A DNA stretch of 64,000 nt from Leptospira fluminis (GCF_004771275.1 NZ_RQEV01000003.1:496001-560000), one strand, 5' to 3'; counted from the stretch's first letter, positions 41,255 to 52,411 are shown. Notes: a model not told the origin generated them from the letters alone. Translations and numbers: made by a program.

Positions 41255-42448
41255 GTGTCTCAATCCAGCCGTTTCCTGATTCTTCTCTTAGGCGCCTTAA
41301 CGGCGATCGGACCATTCTCTATAGACATGTATCTTCCCGGACTACAGTCTATCTCGAAGGATTTTGGTACCCCAATTTCGAATGTCCAACTTACGCTGAC
41401 CAGTTTCTTTTTCGGTTTTTCCTTCGGACAGTTGATTTACGGTCCCTTGATCGATAAGTTCGGAAGGCGGACTCCTTTATTAATCGGGATTTTTGCATAT
41501 ATCATCAGCTCGATTGGATGCGCTCTCTCCGTTTCGGTCTGGAGTCTGGTTTTTTTCCGATTTCTACAATCCTTCGGGGCTTGCGCGGGTATGGTAGTTT
41601 CCAGAGCGGTTGTCAGAGACGTGTTTTCTCCTCACGAAGGGGCCAAAGTTTTCTCGCAAATCATTTTGGTTATGGGCGTCGCACCCATCGTTGCCCCGAC
41701 GGTCGGCGGACTTTTGCTGACTTACACGGATTGGAGGATGATTTTTGCAGTTTTGACCGTAATTAGCGCAATCATAGCAGTCGGTACTTGGCTTTATCTT
41801 CCTGAAACGGGATTAAAAGATTCGTCAATTTCCCTCAAATTTTCCCAAGTAATGAAAGAATATTATGAAGTTTTAATGGTTCCGCGTTTTAACGCATATG
41901 TGATCGCTTCCGGCTTTTCAGCCGCGGTCATGTTCGCTTACATCGCAGGATCGCCGTTCGTATTCATGGGAATTTTCGGTCTGAGCGAGTCCGAGTACGG
42001 ATGGTTTTTCGGATCTAATGCCGCCGGTCTGATCCTATCCAGTCAATTAAACCGTTTGCTTCTCAAAAAATTCGAGGCTGAGTCGATTATAAACGCGGTC
42101 TCCATTTTTTACGTTCCTGTCGGAATATTGTTGGTTTTCGCGGCGATGTTCCAATGGGGAATGATTCCGATGATCGTTTTGATCTTTCTTCTGGTAAGCG
42201 GATTCGGCTTCATAGTGCCCAACTCTTCCGCTTTGGCCATGGCACCTTTCAGTAGAAACGCGGGATCCGCTTCCGCATTGATGGGTGCATTACAGATGGT
42301 ATTTGCAGTGTTCGCTACGGGGGGAGTCAGTCTTCTTCACGACGGAACGTCCTTACCGATGACTCTAGTGATGGCCGGTTCGGGAATTTTGTCCCTACTA
42401 TCCTTGACGATCTTAAGACCGAAGGTTCATAGCCCCCAAACCGATTGA
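41255..42448 (+). CDS. Bcr/CflA-type multidrug efflux transporter
   Basis: The 397-residue protein has about 12 predicted membrane segments, and its N-terminus is typical of the Bcr/CflA group of the major facilitator superfamily (ALTAIGPFSIDMYLPGLQSI). Motif A reads GPLIDKFGRRTPLL (about residue 70), where the drug antiporter family has GxxxDRxGRR. The later PIVAPTVGGLL (about residue 148) is motif C, a hallmark of drug-proton antiporters. It would export drugs in exchange for protons. The start is GTG at 41255. It follows the acyl-CoA ligase by 32 bases. Confidence 0.88.
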   Translation: MSQSSRFLILLLGALTAIGPFSIDMYLPGLQSISKDFGTPISNVQLTLTSFFFGFSFGQLIYGPLIDKFGRRTPLLIGIFAYIISSIGCALSVSVWSLVFFRFLQSFGACAGMVVSRAVVRDVFSPHEGAKVFSQIILVMGVAPIVAPTVGGLLLTYTDWRMIFAVLTVISAIIAVGTWLYLPETGLKDSSISLKFSQVMKEYYEVLMVPRFNAYVIASGFSAAVMFAYIAGSPFVFMGIFGLSESEYGWFFGSNAAGLILSSQLNRLLLKKFEAESIINAVSIFYVPVGILLVFAAMFQWGMIPMIVLIFLLVSGFGFIVPNSSALAMAPFSRNAGSASALMGALQMVFAVFATGGVSLLHDGTSLPMTLVMAGSGILSLLSLTILRPKVHSPQTD

Positions 42449-42451
42449 AGG

Positions 42452-42637
42452 TCAAATCCGATCCGAAAGACTGCGCCGCTCCTGGATAGAAATCACTTTT
42501 TCGAACTTTTGTTCTAATAACTGAGCGGCATATCTATCCAGCAACTTTCCGATCTTCTTCGTATGAGGAAGGTCCGGCCCAGACAGGATGAGTTCCTGTT
42601 CTTCCGGCTGGATCTCGTCGGTCGGTCTGGTATTCAC
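42452..42637 (-). CDS. Small unknown protein
   Basis: The frame is open for 82 residues, but a GTG at 42637 is preceded by GGAGG at the right distance, giving a 61-residue protein (VNTRPTDEIQPEEQEL onwards). It is helical, charged and has no signal peptide. I do not recognise the family. The ORF sits 3 bases from the stop of the convergent transporter gene and 122 bases after lpxD on its own strand. A strong ribosome site is the main evidence that it is real. Confidence 0.55.
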   Translation of the reverse strand: MNTRPTDEIQPEEQELILSGPDLPHTKKIGKLLDRYAAQLLEQKFEKVISIQERRSLSDRI

Positions 42638-42758
42638 GATTGCCTCCGCAAAAAATGGATAAGGCGAAGGTTGAAATCCCCTTTTTTCGCTGTCAAGCAA
42701 TCCTAAGTACCATCATCAAACATACGAGAATCGACGTTTCAAGCAAGAATTCCGAATT

Positions 42759-43811
42759 TTATTCTTCGGAACTCAAACCTAATTTTTGCTCCATAGCTTT
42801 GATGCGACGGGCCCATTTTTGGAAGTTGACCACATTCCTGATATTCACACGAAGTTTTTGAAACTCCGGAAATGTGAGTCCGTAATCCCAACCCACATAG
42901 ATATCCGCTTTGGGGGGAGTGTTTCTGACCGAGGTTCCTCCGCCGATAATCGTGCCGCTCGGAATTCGTATATGATCCGCCAAGCCGCAACCTCCTCCGA
43001 TCGTTACATTATCTTCCACGACCGTAGAGCCTGCTAACCCTGTCCATCCTGCAATGACTACGTTCTTTCCTAAAACGCAATTGTGTCCGATATGCACCAA
43101 ATTATCGAATTTGCAACCGTCGCCGATAACCGTGTCTTCCAGACCTCCCCGATCGATTGCGGAATTAGAGCCGATTTCCACATCGTTTCCGATACGAACC
43201 GTTCCGACTTGAGGAATCTTATTGTGTTTCCCTTCCGCAAAAACGAACCGGAACCCGTCTCCGCCGATCGTGCTATTTCCGTGCGAAATAAATCTTTTAC
43301 CGATGATCACACCGTGATGAATAACGCTGTTAGGTCCTACGTGAGAACCTTCTCCGATCTTCACTCCCCGTCCGATTCTGGCTCCGTTTTCCAGGATCGT
43401 ATTGTCTCCGATCTCGGTCATTTCTCCGACGGAAACGTGATGCCCGACGTAACAGTTTTTCCCCAACTTGGCGCTTGGATGCACGAACGCCGTGGGTTCC
43501 ACGACGTTCGGATAGGAATGTGGAGGATATACCAGATCCAGAACTTGGGCCAAAACCAAATCGGGTTTTGCTACGATCAAACAGGGAACTTCCAGTTCCT
43601 TGGCAAATTCCTCCGTCGTAAGTACCGCGGAAGAAGAAGTCTTTTTTGCATCCGATAGAATTTTCTTATTTGCTAAAAAACTAATACTAGAAGGGGCTCC
43701 CGGGCTGACGGGCGAAACGGTTTCGATGACGATTTTAGAAGGTTCCTTGCAATTCGCGATTTTCGATCCGGATATCTTTGCCGACAATTCTTCCAAAGTA
43801 TATCTAGCCAT
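42759..43811 (-). CDS. lpxD: UDP-3-O-acylglucosamine N-acyltransferase
   Basis: The 350-residue enzyme adds the second acyl chain to the lipid A precursor, using acyl-ACP. It has an N-terminal uridine-binding domain (residues 1-100) and a left-handed beta-helix of hexapeptide repeats (about 105-310; for example [20 protein letters not shown]). The catalytic histidine lies in the [11 protein letters not shown] segment (about residue 240). A short C-terminal helical part ends the protein. The ATG at 43811 gives [13 protein letters not shown]. The assignment is firm. Confidence 0.94.
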   Translation of the reverse strand: MARYTLEELSAKISGSKIANCKEPSKIVIETVSPVSPGAPSSISFLANKKILSDAKKTSSSAVLTTEEFAKELEVPCLIVAKPDLVLAQVLDLVYPPHSYPNVVEPTAFVHPSAKLGKNCYVGHHVSVGEMTEIGDNTILENGARIGRGVKIGEGSHVGPNSVIHHGVIIGKRFISHGNSTIGGDGFRFVFAEGKHNKIPQVGTVRIGNDVEIGSNSAIDRGGLEDTVIGDGCKFDNLVHIGHNCVLGKNVVIAGWTGLAGSTVVEDNVTIGGGCGLADHIRIPSGTIIGGGTSVRNTPPKADIYVGWDYGLTFPEFQKLRVNIRNVVNFQKWARRIKAMEQKLGLSSEE

Positions 43812-44082
43812 GAAATTCCTCTTTTGGGTTTTGATCTAAAGTGTCAGCCTATGAGGGTCTATGATTACTTACTATCCGAAAACGCGGGCCTTGTCGGCGC
43901 TTACCGTTTCATAGGAAAGGGCCTACGCTCATTTCATACCCGAGAGGTTTTGTTTACAAACCGACATAATCGGCCAAATCATTTCGAGCCGGTGGAAGAT
44001 GTTAAATATCCCGTTTGACGAATTGAGCTTCGGAAAAAATCTGTATTCAGTCTTATATCGAAATTAGGAATCTTCCAAGCGT

Positions 44083-45015
44083 ATGAAGCCCGTTAGAGAG
44101 CCGCAAATCAATATCTTTAAGAAATCCAATCCTTACAAAGCGAAAGTGGTGAGCAATGTTTGCCTCACTCCGGAACCGGGAAAAGGTAACCGGCCGAAAA
44201 AAGAAGGAGGCTCCGAAATCCACCGTATCACTTTGGCAGTGGATCACAGTGTCTATCCTTATGTAATCGGACAATCGGCAGGTATTATTCCTCCCGGCGA
44301 AGACCCCGAAAAAAAGGCAAAAGGATTGGCGGACGCCGCTTATACCGTTCGTTTGTATTCCATCGCTTCTCCCAGTTATTCGTTCGGAATGAAGGAAGAT
44401 AATATAGAATTCATCATCAAACGGGACAACGTTTACGATTCGGAGGGAAACATCCAATTCAAAGGAGTTTGCTCCAATTACGTCTGCGATTTAAAAGCCG
44501 GCGACGAAGTGATCATGACCGGACCCTCCGGAAAAAAATTCCTGCTTCCGAATTCCGATTTTTCCGGAGATATCATGTTTTTGGCCACCGGAACCGGACT
44601 CGCGCCTTTTATAGGAATGTCGGAGGAATTGCTTGAGCATAACCTTATCCGATTCACGGGAAATATCACTTTGGTTTACGGAGCTCCTTATTCGGACGAG
44701 CTAGTCATGATGGATTATCTGAAAAACCTGGAAGTGAAGTATAAGAACTTCAAACTAATCACTGCGATATCCAGGGAAGAGAAGAATCCTTTCGACGGCG
44801 GAAGAATGTATATATCCCATAGAGTTCGCCAACTGGAAGCGGAAGTAAAACGCATACTTACCGGCGGCGGAAGATTCTATATCTGCGGCGGCCCGAAAGG
44901 AATGGAAAAAGGGGTCATTGAAGAGATCCAAAAGATAGCGGGAGATGCGTCCAGTTACGAGGATTACAAACATCATATGGAACATTCCCACCAATTGTTC
45001 GTGGAAACGTATTGA
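44083..45015 (+). CDS. Ferredoxin-NADP+ reductase (plastid-type)
   Basis: The 310-residue flavoprotein has the FAD-binding [11 protein letters not shown] motif (about residue 92), [14 protein letters not shown] (about residue 127), the NADP-binding [10 protein letters not shown] (about residue 169) and the C-terminal ETY, whose final tyrosine stacks on the flavin. An insertion with [11 protein letters not shown] marks the plastid-type group, and Leptospira is known for having one of these in place of the bacterial type. It passes electrons between ferredoxin and NADP(H). A perfect terminator follows. The start is ATG at 44083, 271 bases from the divergent lpxD. Confidence 0.93.
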   Translation: MKPVREPQINIFKKSNPYKAKVVSNVCLTPEPGKGNRPKKEGGSEIHRITLAVDHSVYPYVIGQSAGIIPPGEDPEKKAKGLADAAYTVRLYSIASPSYSFGMKEDNIEFIIKRDNVYDSEGNIQFKGVCSNYVCDLKAGDEVIMTGPSGKKFLLPNSDFSGDIMFLATGTGLAPFIGMSEELLEHNLIRFTGNITLVYGAPYSDELVMMDYLKNLEVKYKNFKLITAISREEKNPFDGGRMYISHRVRQLEAEVKRILTGGGRFYICGGPKGMEKGVIEEIQKIAGDASSYEDYKHHMEHSHQLFVETY

Positions 45016-45038
45016 TACCGAATCGGTAACGTGCAATC

Positions 45039-45063
45039 AGGAGTCCGAAAGGACTCCTTTTTT
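45039..45063 (+). terminator. Rho-independent terminator after the FNR gene
   Basis: A perfect 8-bp stem, AGGAGTCC paired with GGACTCCT, has a GAAA tetraloop and is followed by six T. It begins 24 bases after the stop of the reductase gene. The GAAA loop and T-run are typical of strong terminators. Confidence 0.93.
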
Positions 45064-45129
45064 CTTCGGAAAAACGACTGGAAATTCGTAAGACACCCTG
45101 TAATCTCAAGCGATTTAGGAGATTTGAAA

Positions 45130-45342
45130 ATGAGCTTTGTAAGGGACATCGACAAAGGAAAAGGCGAAATCATACGGGTGGAAGTTTCCGAATTTAAAGG
45201 AAATAAATACCTGAATCTCCGGGTCTGGTATACCGACAGTGAAGGAGAGTACAAACCCACTCAAAAAGGGATTGCGATTCCCGTAGGTCTGTACTCCGAA
45301 GTGAAGGACGCCATTCTCGCGGCAGAAAGCCAATTGAATTAA
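45130..45342 (+). CDS. PC4-like DNA-binding protein
   Basis: The 70-residue protein from the ATG at 45130 ([39 protein letters not shown]) matches the transcriptional coactivator p15/PC4 domain, a small beta-sheet and helix that binds single-stranded DNA. AGGAG stands upstream of the ATG. The longer frame beginning at 45031 runs through the terminator of the previous gene and is not credible. Its bacterial members (YdbC type) bind single-stranded DNA or RNA. Its stop is 7 bases from the stop of the convergent VWA-STAS gene. Confidence 0.85.
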   Translation: MSFVRDIDKGKGEIIRVEVSEFKGNKYLNLRVWYTDSEGEYKPTQKGIAIPVGLYSEVKDAILAAESQLN

Positions 45343-45348
45343 GTTTTT

Positions 45349-46956
45349 TTAAACTCTTTTTTCTAAAATCCAATTCTGTAGCAAGTGAACCGCATCTTCC
45401 TCGGCTTCCACTGCCCGGATATGCGATTCCAGCCTCGTAATCGAGAATACTTTTTTCACGGAATCGCGTAGATTGCTGACTACCAGTTCTCCGCCTCTTT
45501 TCCGTAGCCAACCGGCGACCTGGATCAGCATTCCTATCGCGGAAGAATCGATATAAGAGGAACGACCTAGATTAAAGACCACGTATCTGTATCCTTCTTT
45601 CATCTTTTCCTGTATCGTATTCTTGATATCGGGACATTTATAAAGATCTATATCCTCGGAGGTGCGATAGGAAAAGATCTCGTCGTGGTATTCGATTCCG
45701 TCGTCGACGGGAAAATCCATAACGCCTCCGGATTTTAGCTCGGAGGCGGAGGCTACAAGGTGTTTGGAAGCCGTCGGAGAATTTTCCAGAATTCTCACTT
45801 TCAAGGCGCTGATCCGAAAACCCAAGCTTTGCAGGACGTCCGGCGCCAACTCTTCCTTCTCGTTTATGTCCTTCAACATATCGCTCAAGAGAGTGATCGC
45901 TTCTTCCGAATATCCTTCCTTCAGGAGAACTCCCGCTTTTTTAAGACCGCGACCGGCCCTCGCGATCAAAGTTTCGACGACGACATCCGCGTCTTCTTTC
46001 GGTTCCTCGGAAGTCCAATCCAGATTTAGATCCTTACTTTTCTGCTCCAACTTCATCCCGTCGGAAAGATCGTAGTAACTCGCTTCGATCGACATAGACT
46101 CGGGCGTGTCCTTGCCGTTAGGTTTTACGTGAACGACAAGACTCTTCACGTCGTCGGCTCTCATGTCCCCGACTTCTAAAACCAAGGTTTTGACTCTGCC
46201 GGGTTCCTCCGGATCCGGTTCCGTATAAGAAGCGATTTCCGAAACCGAATCCAAATATTCCATCCCTTTCGGGAAATGAATCTTCACTTCTATCGACTGG
46301 GCATAGAGTGTTCCGATGTCTCCGAATTCGCGGAAAAAAATATCTCCGGTCTCTTCCGGACTTTCGATAAAATAGAAATTACCTCCGCCCGATTCGGCGA
46401 TTTCCTTCAGAAGGATCTCGTTAAAGTCGTTTCCGAAACCGATTACCGTCGTCGTGATCCCTTTTTTATATGCGTTCGCAGCTATTTCGATGAGCTGAAC
46501 GGGATCTTTGATCCCGAGAGTCGGATTTCCGTCCGTTAAAAGAATTGCCCTTTTATAAACATCCGTATCCGGAAATAATTCGAGGGAACGTAGCACATGG
46601 AGCCAGCCGCCGCTTAAGTTCGTAGAAGTTCCGACTTGTATGGTACCGAGTCTATGAATGACGGAATTTTTTTCCGCCAATGGAACGATCGGCTGAATAA
46701 CCTGAATATCTTCCGCATAAGCCACGGCAGTCAGATAATCCCGTCGCGTAAGCCAGTTGACTAGAGAGGAAGAAGCTTGGATCACCGCTTCCAATTTTTC
46801 CCCTTTCATCGACCAACTTCTGTCTAGCGCTAAGCCCAAAACCAACGGGCGTCTTTGCTGGTTCGTACCTCCGGGAGGCGAATTCAATCGTACGAGTAAG
46901 GAATTCGTCTTCGAAGATGAACCGGCCGGTCTAAGCAGTTTGGCCGAAAGAATCAT
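45349..46956 (-). CDS. VWA and STAS domain fusion protein
   Basis: About 535 residues. A von Willebrand A domain covers about residues 35-225: the metal-site motif DRSWSM (D-x-S-x-S), the second-site threonine in GTSTNLSGG and the aspartate of LLTDGNP are all intact. A middle region follows with helices (about 230-420), then a C-terminal STAS domain (about 430-530) with YRYVVFNLGRSSYIDSSAIG, where the serine lies at the usual phosphorylation position. STAS domains sense or are phosphorylated in partner-switching. There is no signal peptide, so it is cytoplasmic. The frame could start at TTG 46992; I prefer ATG 46956 (MILSAKLLRPAG), but the ribosome site is weak for both. Confidence 0.82.
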   Translation of the reverse strand: MILSAKLLRPAGSSSKTNSLLVRLNSPPGGTNQQRRPLVLGLALDRSWSMKGEKLEAVIQASSSLVNWLTRRDYLTAVAYAEDIQVIQPIVPLAEKNSVIHRLGTIQVGTSTNLSGGWLHVLRSLELFPDTDVYKRAILLTDGNPTLGIKDPVQLIEIAANAYKKGITTTVIGFGNDFNEILLKEIAESGGGNFYFIESPEETGDIFFREFGDIGTLYAQSIEVKIHFPKGMEYLDSVSEIASYTEPDPEEPGRVKTLVLEVGDMRADDVKSLVVHVKPNGKDTPESMSIEASYYDLSDGMKLEQKSKDLNLDWTSEEPKEDADVVVETLIARAGRGLKKAGVLLKEGYSEEAITLLSDMLKDINEKEELAPDVLQSLGFRISALKVRILENSPTASKHLVASASELKSGGVMDFPVDDGIEYHDEIFSYRTSEDIDLYKCPDIKNTIQEKMKEGYRYVVFNLGRSSYIDSSAIGMLIQVAGWLRKRGGELVVSNLRDSVKKVFSITRLESHIRAVEAEEDAVHLLQNWILEKRV

Positions 46957-47029
46957 GCGCTTGAAAAAACCATTTGCCTTCCCGCTTATCAAGTAGAATT
47001 TTCAATACATCGGGAAACAGGCGGAACAA

Positions 47030-47488
47030 ATGGATCAAAACGAAATTTTGCCTTATCTGCCCGAATTTTTGGACCGATTTCGAATTTTACGAGGAAAAAA
47101 CACGGAGGAAATTCCCAGTTTCACTCGAATTTATAGGGATTCGAAATTCGTTTGTGAAGCTTCCAATTCCGTGGAAGTATCCGAAGACGCTTCGAAGCAT
47201 AGCGAAATTATCGCCATCGCTAAGGCGAAAGAGATACTAGGCGACCGTTATCTGTCCGGTTGCCTTTTACTCACCACGCTCGAACCCTGTTTGATGTGCG
47301 CCGGTACGATCCTTTTGTCCCGGATTCCGAAAGTGGCGTACCTTCTTCCCGCAAAGCAAGGAGAAGGGATTTCTTCCTTAAGTTTTGAGACGATTTATAG
47401 CCGAAATTTTTTTCCAGAACTTCTTCTAATGCGGACTCAGGAAAGTCTGGATTCTTTTCGAGAATTCTTTCGGAACAAACGAAACTAG
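47030..47488 (+). CDS. tadA: Nucleoside/tRNA adenosine deaminase, TadA-like
   Basis: The 152-residue protein has a CDA-fold zinc site: [10 protein letters not shown] at about residue 63 (usually HAE) and PCLMCAG at about residue 90. TadA deaminates A34 of tRNA-Arg(ACG) to inosine. It heads the run tadA-dnaX-ebfC-recR on the plus strand, as in many bacteria, which supports the assignment. The N-terminal 55 residues differ from the usual TadA; a nucleoside deaminase of other substrate is possible. The stop is 60 bases before dnaX. Confidence 0.8.
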   Translation: MDQNEILPYLPEFLDRFRILRGKNTEEIPSFTRIYRDSKFVCEASNSVEVSEDASKHSEIIAIAKAKEILGDRYLSGCLLLTTLEPCLMCAGTILLSRIPKVAYLLPAKQGEGISSLSFETIYSRNFFPELLLMRTQESLDSFREFFRNKRN

Positions 47489-47548
47489 ACCCGGCTTTTA
47501 GACTTTTCCTTCTTTATCTGTCCGAAGTATTTGGTAAAATAGTAAGTC

Positions 47549-49021
47549 ATGGCCGGAAACCACGAAGTCCTTTCTAGAAAATATCGTCCGCAAAGATTCC
47601 AGGACGTAATTCACCAAAACCTTGCCATAGGTGCGCTCCAAAACGCGGTTAAATCCGGCAAAATAGGTCACGCATATATTTTTTTCGGTCCGAGGGGCGT
47701 AGGCAAAACTACGATCGCACGCATTTTCGCAAAACGGTTGAATTGCGAGAATCCGGTGGATAACGAGCCGTGCAACCGATGCAATTCCTGTGTGGAAATT
47801 GCAAAGGGAATCTCCAGCGACGTTTTGGAGATTGACGCGGCGAGTAACCGCGGGATAGAGAATATCCGCGAACTTAGAGATAACGTAAAATTCACTCCGA
47901 TGGGGGGAAAGTACAAGGTCTACATTATCGACGAAGTTCATATGCTGACCGATCAATCCTTTAACGCGCTGTTAAAAACGCTGGAGGAACCGCCATCTCA
48001 CGTAGTCTTCGTTCTCGCGACGACGGAGTATCATAAGATACCGGAAACGATCCTTTCCAGATGTCAGGATTTTATCTTCAAAAAAGTACCTTTGACTGTG
48101 CTCCAGGATTACGCCGAGAATTTATGCAAAGAGGAAAAGACGCAGTACGATAGCGAAGGATTGTTTTGGACGGCCAAAAAAGGGGACGGTTCCGTGCGGG
48201 ATATGCTTTCCTTTATGGAGCAAGCGCTGGTCTTTACAGACAATAAACTGTTGGGTGTCGAAATCCGAAAAATGATCGGATACCACGGGATCGATTTCCT
48301 GGCTGACTTTATCAAAAGTTTGATTCAGCCGGAAAACCATTCTAAGGCATTGGAAATCGTCGAAAATCTGTACCAAGAAGGACAGGACGTATATAAATTT
48401 CTTTGGGACTCCATCGAATTTACCCATACGCTTTGTCTTTTAAAAGAATCCGTTGCGGACTCGGAATCCGTGAATTATCCCCGCGAAGATCTGATACGGA
48501 TGAGGAAGGAATTCGAAAGTTCCGATCCGATCCTTCTGAATCATCTTTCTTTCCGTCTCTTCGATCTTTACGAAAAAATTAAAACGATACGCCTCCGGAA
48601 TTCCTTTGAGATCAAAATATTTACGGAAATCCAAATTAAGAAGCTGGTGGAGGATCTGGGCAAACCGTCCTTGTCCGGCCTAGTAGATCGCATCAATCAC
48701 GTTATTCTTATGGTCCAAAATCAGGACGGAGGATTGACGAGGTCGAGCGAGAACAAAATGACCGGAAAAGAGCAAGGCAAACCGGATCCTTCTTTTTTCT
48801 CCCCCGGTCCGGAAACCAAGAGTAAGGACCCGGACCTTTCCCAGTCTAATACTAAGAAAGAGAATCCCGTTAAAGCGGAAGGGGCAGTTTCCGCTCTTTC
48901 TTCATTGGAAGAATTGGCTAAGGATGGAATTTCGGAAGACATGGAGTGGGAGACCTCCTTCAAAAACGAATTCTTAGGAACGGATGTCGACCCGTCGAAA
49001 GTTCCTAAACTGGAAAAATAA
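47549..49021 (+). CDS. dnaX: DNA polymerase III subunit gamma/tau
   Basis: The 490-residue clamp-loader ATPase has Walker [15 protein letters not shown] (about residue 50), the four-cysteine zinc motif [16 protein letters not shown] (about residue 69), Walker B IIDEVHML (about residue 130) and the sensor [17 protein letters not shown] (about residue 157). It is the motor of the clamp loader. The C-terminal 130 residues are long, low-complexity and rich in Lys, Ser and Glu, probably the tau-type linker, and there is no obvious alpha-binding domain. The ATG at 47549 gives [17 protein letters not shown]. It is the second gene of the tadA-recR run. Confidence 0.95.
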   Translation: MAGNHEVLSRKYRPQRFQDVIHQNLAIGALQNAVKSGKIGHAYIFFGPRGVGKTTIARIFAKRLNCENPVDNEPCNRCNSCVEIAKGISSDVLEIDAASNRGIENIRELRDNVKFTPMGGKYKVYIIDEVHMLTDQSFNALLKTLEEPPSHVVFVLATTEYHKIPETILSRCQDFIFKKVPLTVLQDYAENLCKEEKTQYDSEGLFWTAKKGDGSVRDMLSFMEQALVFTDNKLLGVEIRKMIGYHGIDFLADFIKSLIQPENHSKALEIVENLYQEGQDVYKFLWDSIEFTHTLCLLKESVADSESVNYPREDLIRMRKEFESSDPILLNHLSFRLFDLYEKIKTIRLRNSFEIKIFTEIQIKKLVEDLGKPSLSGLVDRINHVILMVQNQDGGLTRSSENKMTGKEQGKPDPSFFSPGPETKSKDPDLSQSNTKKENPVKAEGAVSALSSLEELAKDGISEDMEWETSFKNEFLGTDVDPSKVPKLEK

Positions 49022-49032
49022 GGATTATAAGA

Positions 49033-49372
49033 ATGTTCGAGAACCTAAAGAACGCGTCCGATATTTTCTCTAAAATGGGGGAAATGCGCGGTAAGATGGA
49101 GGAAATCAAAAAAAGGATTTCCGCAATTCGAGTTACGGGCGACGCCGGAGCCGGGATCGTTCAAGTTACGAGCACCGGGGAAGGGATTATCACGAATGTT
49201 CTCATCAATCGGACTTTGCTCGATTCGGAAGACAATAAAATGTTAGAAGACTTAGTCCTTGCCGCGACAAACGACGCTTTGAAAAAGGCAAAAGACGCCG
49301 CTGAATACGAACTAAAAACTGCGACCGGCGGTATCGACTTCTCGCAAATCTCCAAATTGCTCGGCGGAAACT

Positions 49373-49380
<8 letters not shown>
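49033..49380 (+). CDS. ebfC: YbaB/EbfC nucleoid-associated protein
   Basis: The 115-residue protein is a YbaB/EbfC dimer. The N-terminal coiled helix ([15 protein letters not shown]) and the later [19 protein letters not shown] strand are typical, and [24 protein letters not shown] is the conserved helix. EbfC binds DNA without clear sequence preference or with GTNAC in Borrelia. It lies between dnaX and recR, the usual position. The recR frame overlaps its end by 8 bases. Confidence 0.93.
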
Positions 49381-49966
<586 letters not shown>

Positions 49967-49975
49967 CGTTTCGAA

Positions 49976-51553
49976 TTAGAATCTATGCTCTGCAGTTACG
50001 AACAATTCCCGTAAAAAGGATCCGTTTGTGGTGTCTAAATAGGCCTTAAGTCCGTCACCGGGAATAAAATAACCGGATCTTAATAAAATCTGCATGTCTC
50101 TAAAGGCGTTCCATCGGATATTTAAGTTATATTCCTGTCCGAAGTAGGCGGACGTCTGATAAAAATTGTCCGAGTTGTAAAATCTGTTATTGTCCAAAAG
50201 AGGAGATTTACTCCCGTACAAACGATAATATCCCAAAGTGAAAACAAGGGGACCCGCAACTACTACATCCGAATACATTCCATATTCGTATAACCCGCTC
50301 ACATCTCTTCCTCCGGAAAATAGGGCATAACCTCCCGTAAAGTCGATAGCGATGTTGGAAACCGAGTATCCCGGAAAAAGATTTTGATACCCGGATCCAT
50401 GAAGACTCGATCGAGTGCCATCCTTTTCGTATCCCGGGCGACCGGTAGATCCTAAAGCGATCAGGTTTAAAGTCAGAGATTCGTTGAATCTGTACGTAAT
50501 TTGCGTATCGAAAAAACCGCCTTTGATATTGTATCTATCGTACTTTCTGAAGATTTCGTTGCCATTCGAATCACGATACGGATTTAACGCGTTTAAAACT
50601 CCGTGGTTGTAAATTCCGTGGACTACGAGAGTAAAATCCGAAAAGTTGAATTCGTTGAATAGACCGTGCCAGAAAAGCTGCCCCATCTGACTTTGTCGGT
50701 TGACTAATCCGTACACTCCCGTCGTATCCTGAACGTCCTTAAGAGTGTCATCCATATAAAAACTGTAAAGTTCGTGTTTAGCGTTGTTTATAAAACTCGT
50801 TTTGACCTTGTAGAAGTAGATATTATTTCCCCGATAATTCCTGTCGGCAAAACCGTTATTATCCAAATCCGTGAGGTTGTTCTGTTTTGCCACGAACCAA
50901 CCTCCTTCCAGAGTCATATTCCAGTCGCGGATGTCCTTAGTCATATTGACGCCGGTTCCCGGGATGAATACGACCCTTCCTTGCGCCGAAGTGAAAAGCT
51001 GTAGACCGACTCTCGTCGTAAAACTTTTTTCCGGAAGTTTGAAATTCAAATAAAGAAAGTTGGTTTGTATATTAACGGACGAACTGAAGGTGGCTTCTCC
51101 ACCTTGCCCCGGACCTACGGTGGAACTTTGGCCGACTCCTCTTCCTCCGAAAATGATGTCTCCGATCTGAACACCCGCCAGCGCCTCGAAATATTTGGAG
51201 GATGCAAAGTTCATATTTAGGGTCATACGATTATCGTAGTAGGTGACGTTTTCCCTCGTCGGGCTAATAGTGGAAGGTAGCCCTTGCATAAGTGCGTTAA
51301 TATCGTTTTGAACTTTATTATTCAGATTTTGCTGGTATTGGTTTTGCCAAGTCTGCTTGTCGAAAGGAGTACCCGGAGTCTGCCTAGAAGTATAAATGTC
51401 CCTTCCAAGATTGAAACCTCGGACCCTATAGTTCCCTTGAATGTCGATCTTGGTTTTCTCTTCTATTTCCTGTGCGGATAAAGACTGCCAACATAGACAG
51501 ACGGAAAGTAATAAGGCCGACCCCCCAAGTTGATGGAATTTCGTTTTCAGCAA
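49976..51553 (-). CDS. Outer-membrane beta-barrel protein
   Basis: The 525-residue protein has an N-terminal signal peptide (MLKTKFHQLGGSALLLSVCLCWQSLSAQ) and a long alternating strand pattern over most of its length, rich in Tyr, Asn, Gly and Phe, ending in FVTAEHRF with a terminal aromatic residue, as in outer-membrane barrels. It resembles porins of alginate-export or other spirochaetal barrel types, but I cannot name the family. Its start is 1 base after the stop of the solute-binding protein gene, so the two are tightly linked. It may form a channel for the ligand of that protein. Confidence 0.76.
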   Translation of the reverse strand: MLKTKFHQLGGSALLLSVCLCWQSLSAQEIEEKTKIDIQGNYRVRGFNLGRDIYTSRQTPGTPFDKQTWQNQYQQNLNNKVQNDINALMQGLPSTISPTRENVTYYDNRMTLNMNFASSKYFEALAGVQIGDIIFGGRGVGQSSTVGPGQGGEATFSSSVNIQTNFLYLNFKLPEKSFTTRVGLQLFTSAQGRVVFIPGTGVNMTKDIRDWNMTLEGGWFVAKQNNLTDLDNNGFADRNYRGNNIYFYKVKTSFINNAKHELYSFYMDDTLKDVQDTTGVYGLVNRQSQMGQLFWHGLFNEFNFSDFTLVVHGIYNHGVLNALNPYRDSNGNEIFRKYDRYNIKGGFFDTQITYRFNESLTLNLIALGSTGRPGYEKDGTRSSLHGSGYQNLFPGYSVSNIAIDFTGGYALFSGGRDVSGLYEYGMYSDVVVAGPLVFTLGYYRLYGSKSPLLDNNRFYNSDNFYQTSAYFGQEYNLNIRWNAFRDMQILLRSGYFIPGDGLKAYLDTTNGSFLRELFVTAEHRF

Positions 51554-52411
51554 CTACTTTACCCAATCTTTTCCAAGAAAATATTTTGTACGAATGCCTT
51601 CTATAACTCCCGTTCGTTTCAATTCCTTAACGAAAAAATTGAAGTTATCCACAAAAATCAAATCGTTAAGGGGCATGGCAGCACTGATATAATCCTCCAT
51701 TACCGGATTGATAAGCGGGGTGTACCTCGCTCGTAAGCTAGGTTGCTTTTGGAGCATCGCAAGTATAAAGAGGCTGTCCGCGACATAGCAGGTTACGTCG
51801 TTTTTCAGAAGCGCATCCATCGCCACTGAATCGGAAAGATAACTATATATTTTATTTTTTCCGAATTTTTTTAGGAGATAATTATGATTGGTAGTATTCG
51901 AACGAACGGCAAATGAAATACCGTTCACGACCGAAAGATCGTCCAAGGATTTGAACGATCTTGTAGTAACGATATTTCCTTCCGGTTCCGGCGGTAGCGC
52001 TTTCTTAAAGACCAATCCCGCCGGAGTTGCGAGCAAATAAGGGTCCGAAAAAGTAACCGTCTTACCCCTAGTCAAATCCGTAGACATACCGGCCAGAGCG
52101 ATATCGATCGTCCCGGCCGCGATCTCATCCGAAAATTGTCTGAACGTTTTAAGCGGTTTTATCTTAAGCGCGACTCCGAGATAGTCCGCGTAGAGTTTCG
52201 CCAATTCCACATCGAACCCAGGATAGCCTTCCACTGGGTCTTGGATATAAAAGGGCTCATATACTCTATTGACTCCGACCGTAATCTCTTTCTTTGTCAA
52301 AATTTGGTCCAAACGACTGCCATAAAATTTCGACTGAGCAGCAAGAGTCGTAGAAAGAGTTATAAAAAGGGTAAAGAGGAGAACCCGTATGGCTTTGCCC
52401 GGTCTCTTCAT
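51554..52411 (-). CDS. Solute-binding protein, family 3
   Basis: About 285 residues. The frame is open 8 residues upstream, but the ATG at 52411 with AGGT upstream gives [16 protein letters not shown], a standard signal peptide ending in TLAAQS. The fold is the type II periplasmic binding protein of SBP_bac_3: [38 protein letters not shown] at the start and the hinge [24 protein letters not shown]. The family binds amino acids or related acids. No ABC permease or ATPase is near. The stop lies against the start of the barrel gene. A histidine-kinase input role is possible but not shown. Confidence 0.85.
   Translation of the reverse strand: MKRPGKAIRVLLFTLFITLSTTLAAQSKFYGSRLDQILTKKEITVGVNRVYEPFYIQDPVEGYPGFDVELAKLYADYLGVALKIKPLKTFRQFSDEIAAGTIDIALAGMSTDLTRGKTVTFSDPYLLATPAGLVFKKALPPEPEGNIVTTRSFKSLDDLSVVNGISFAVRSNTTNHNYLLKKFGKNKIYSYLSDSVAMDALLKNDVTCYVADSLFILAMLQKQPSLRARYTPLINPVMEDYISAAMPLNDLIFVDNFNFFVKELKRTGVIEGIRTKYFLGKDWVK

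Noticed and set aside
43824..44018. A 64-codon frame between lpxD and the ferredoxin-NADP reductase gene
   Set aside because: There is no good ribosome site and no recognisable protein; it lies in a divergent promoter region.
45342..45362. Short inverted repeat AGTTT/AAACT followed by T-run
   Set aside because: The stem is only 5 bp and AT-rich, so I did not call it a terminator, although it lies between convergent genes.
51645..51653. Perfect DnaA-box sequence TTATCCACA
   Set aside because: It is a single copy inside the coding region of the solute-binding protein and there is no cluster of further boxes, so it is likely chance and not an origin.
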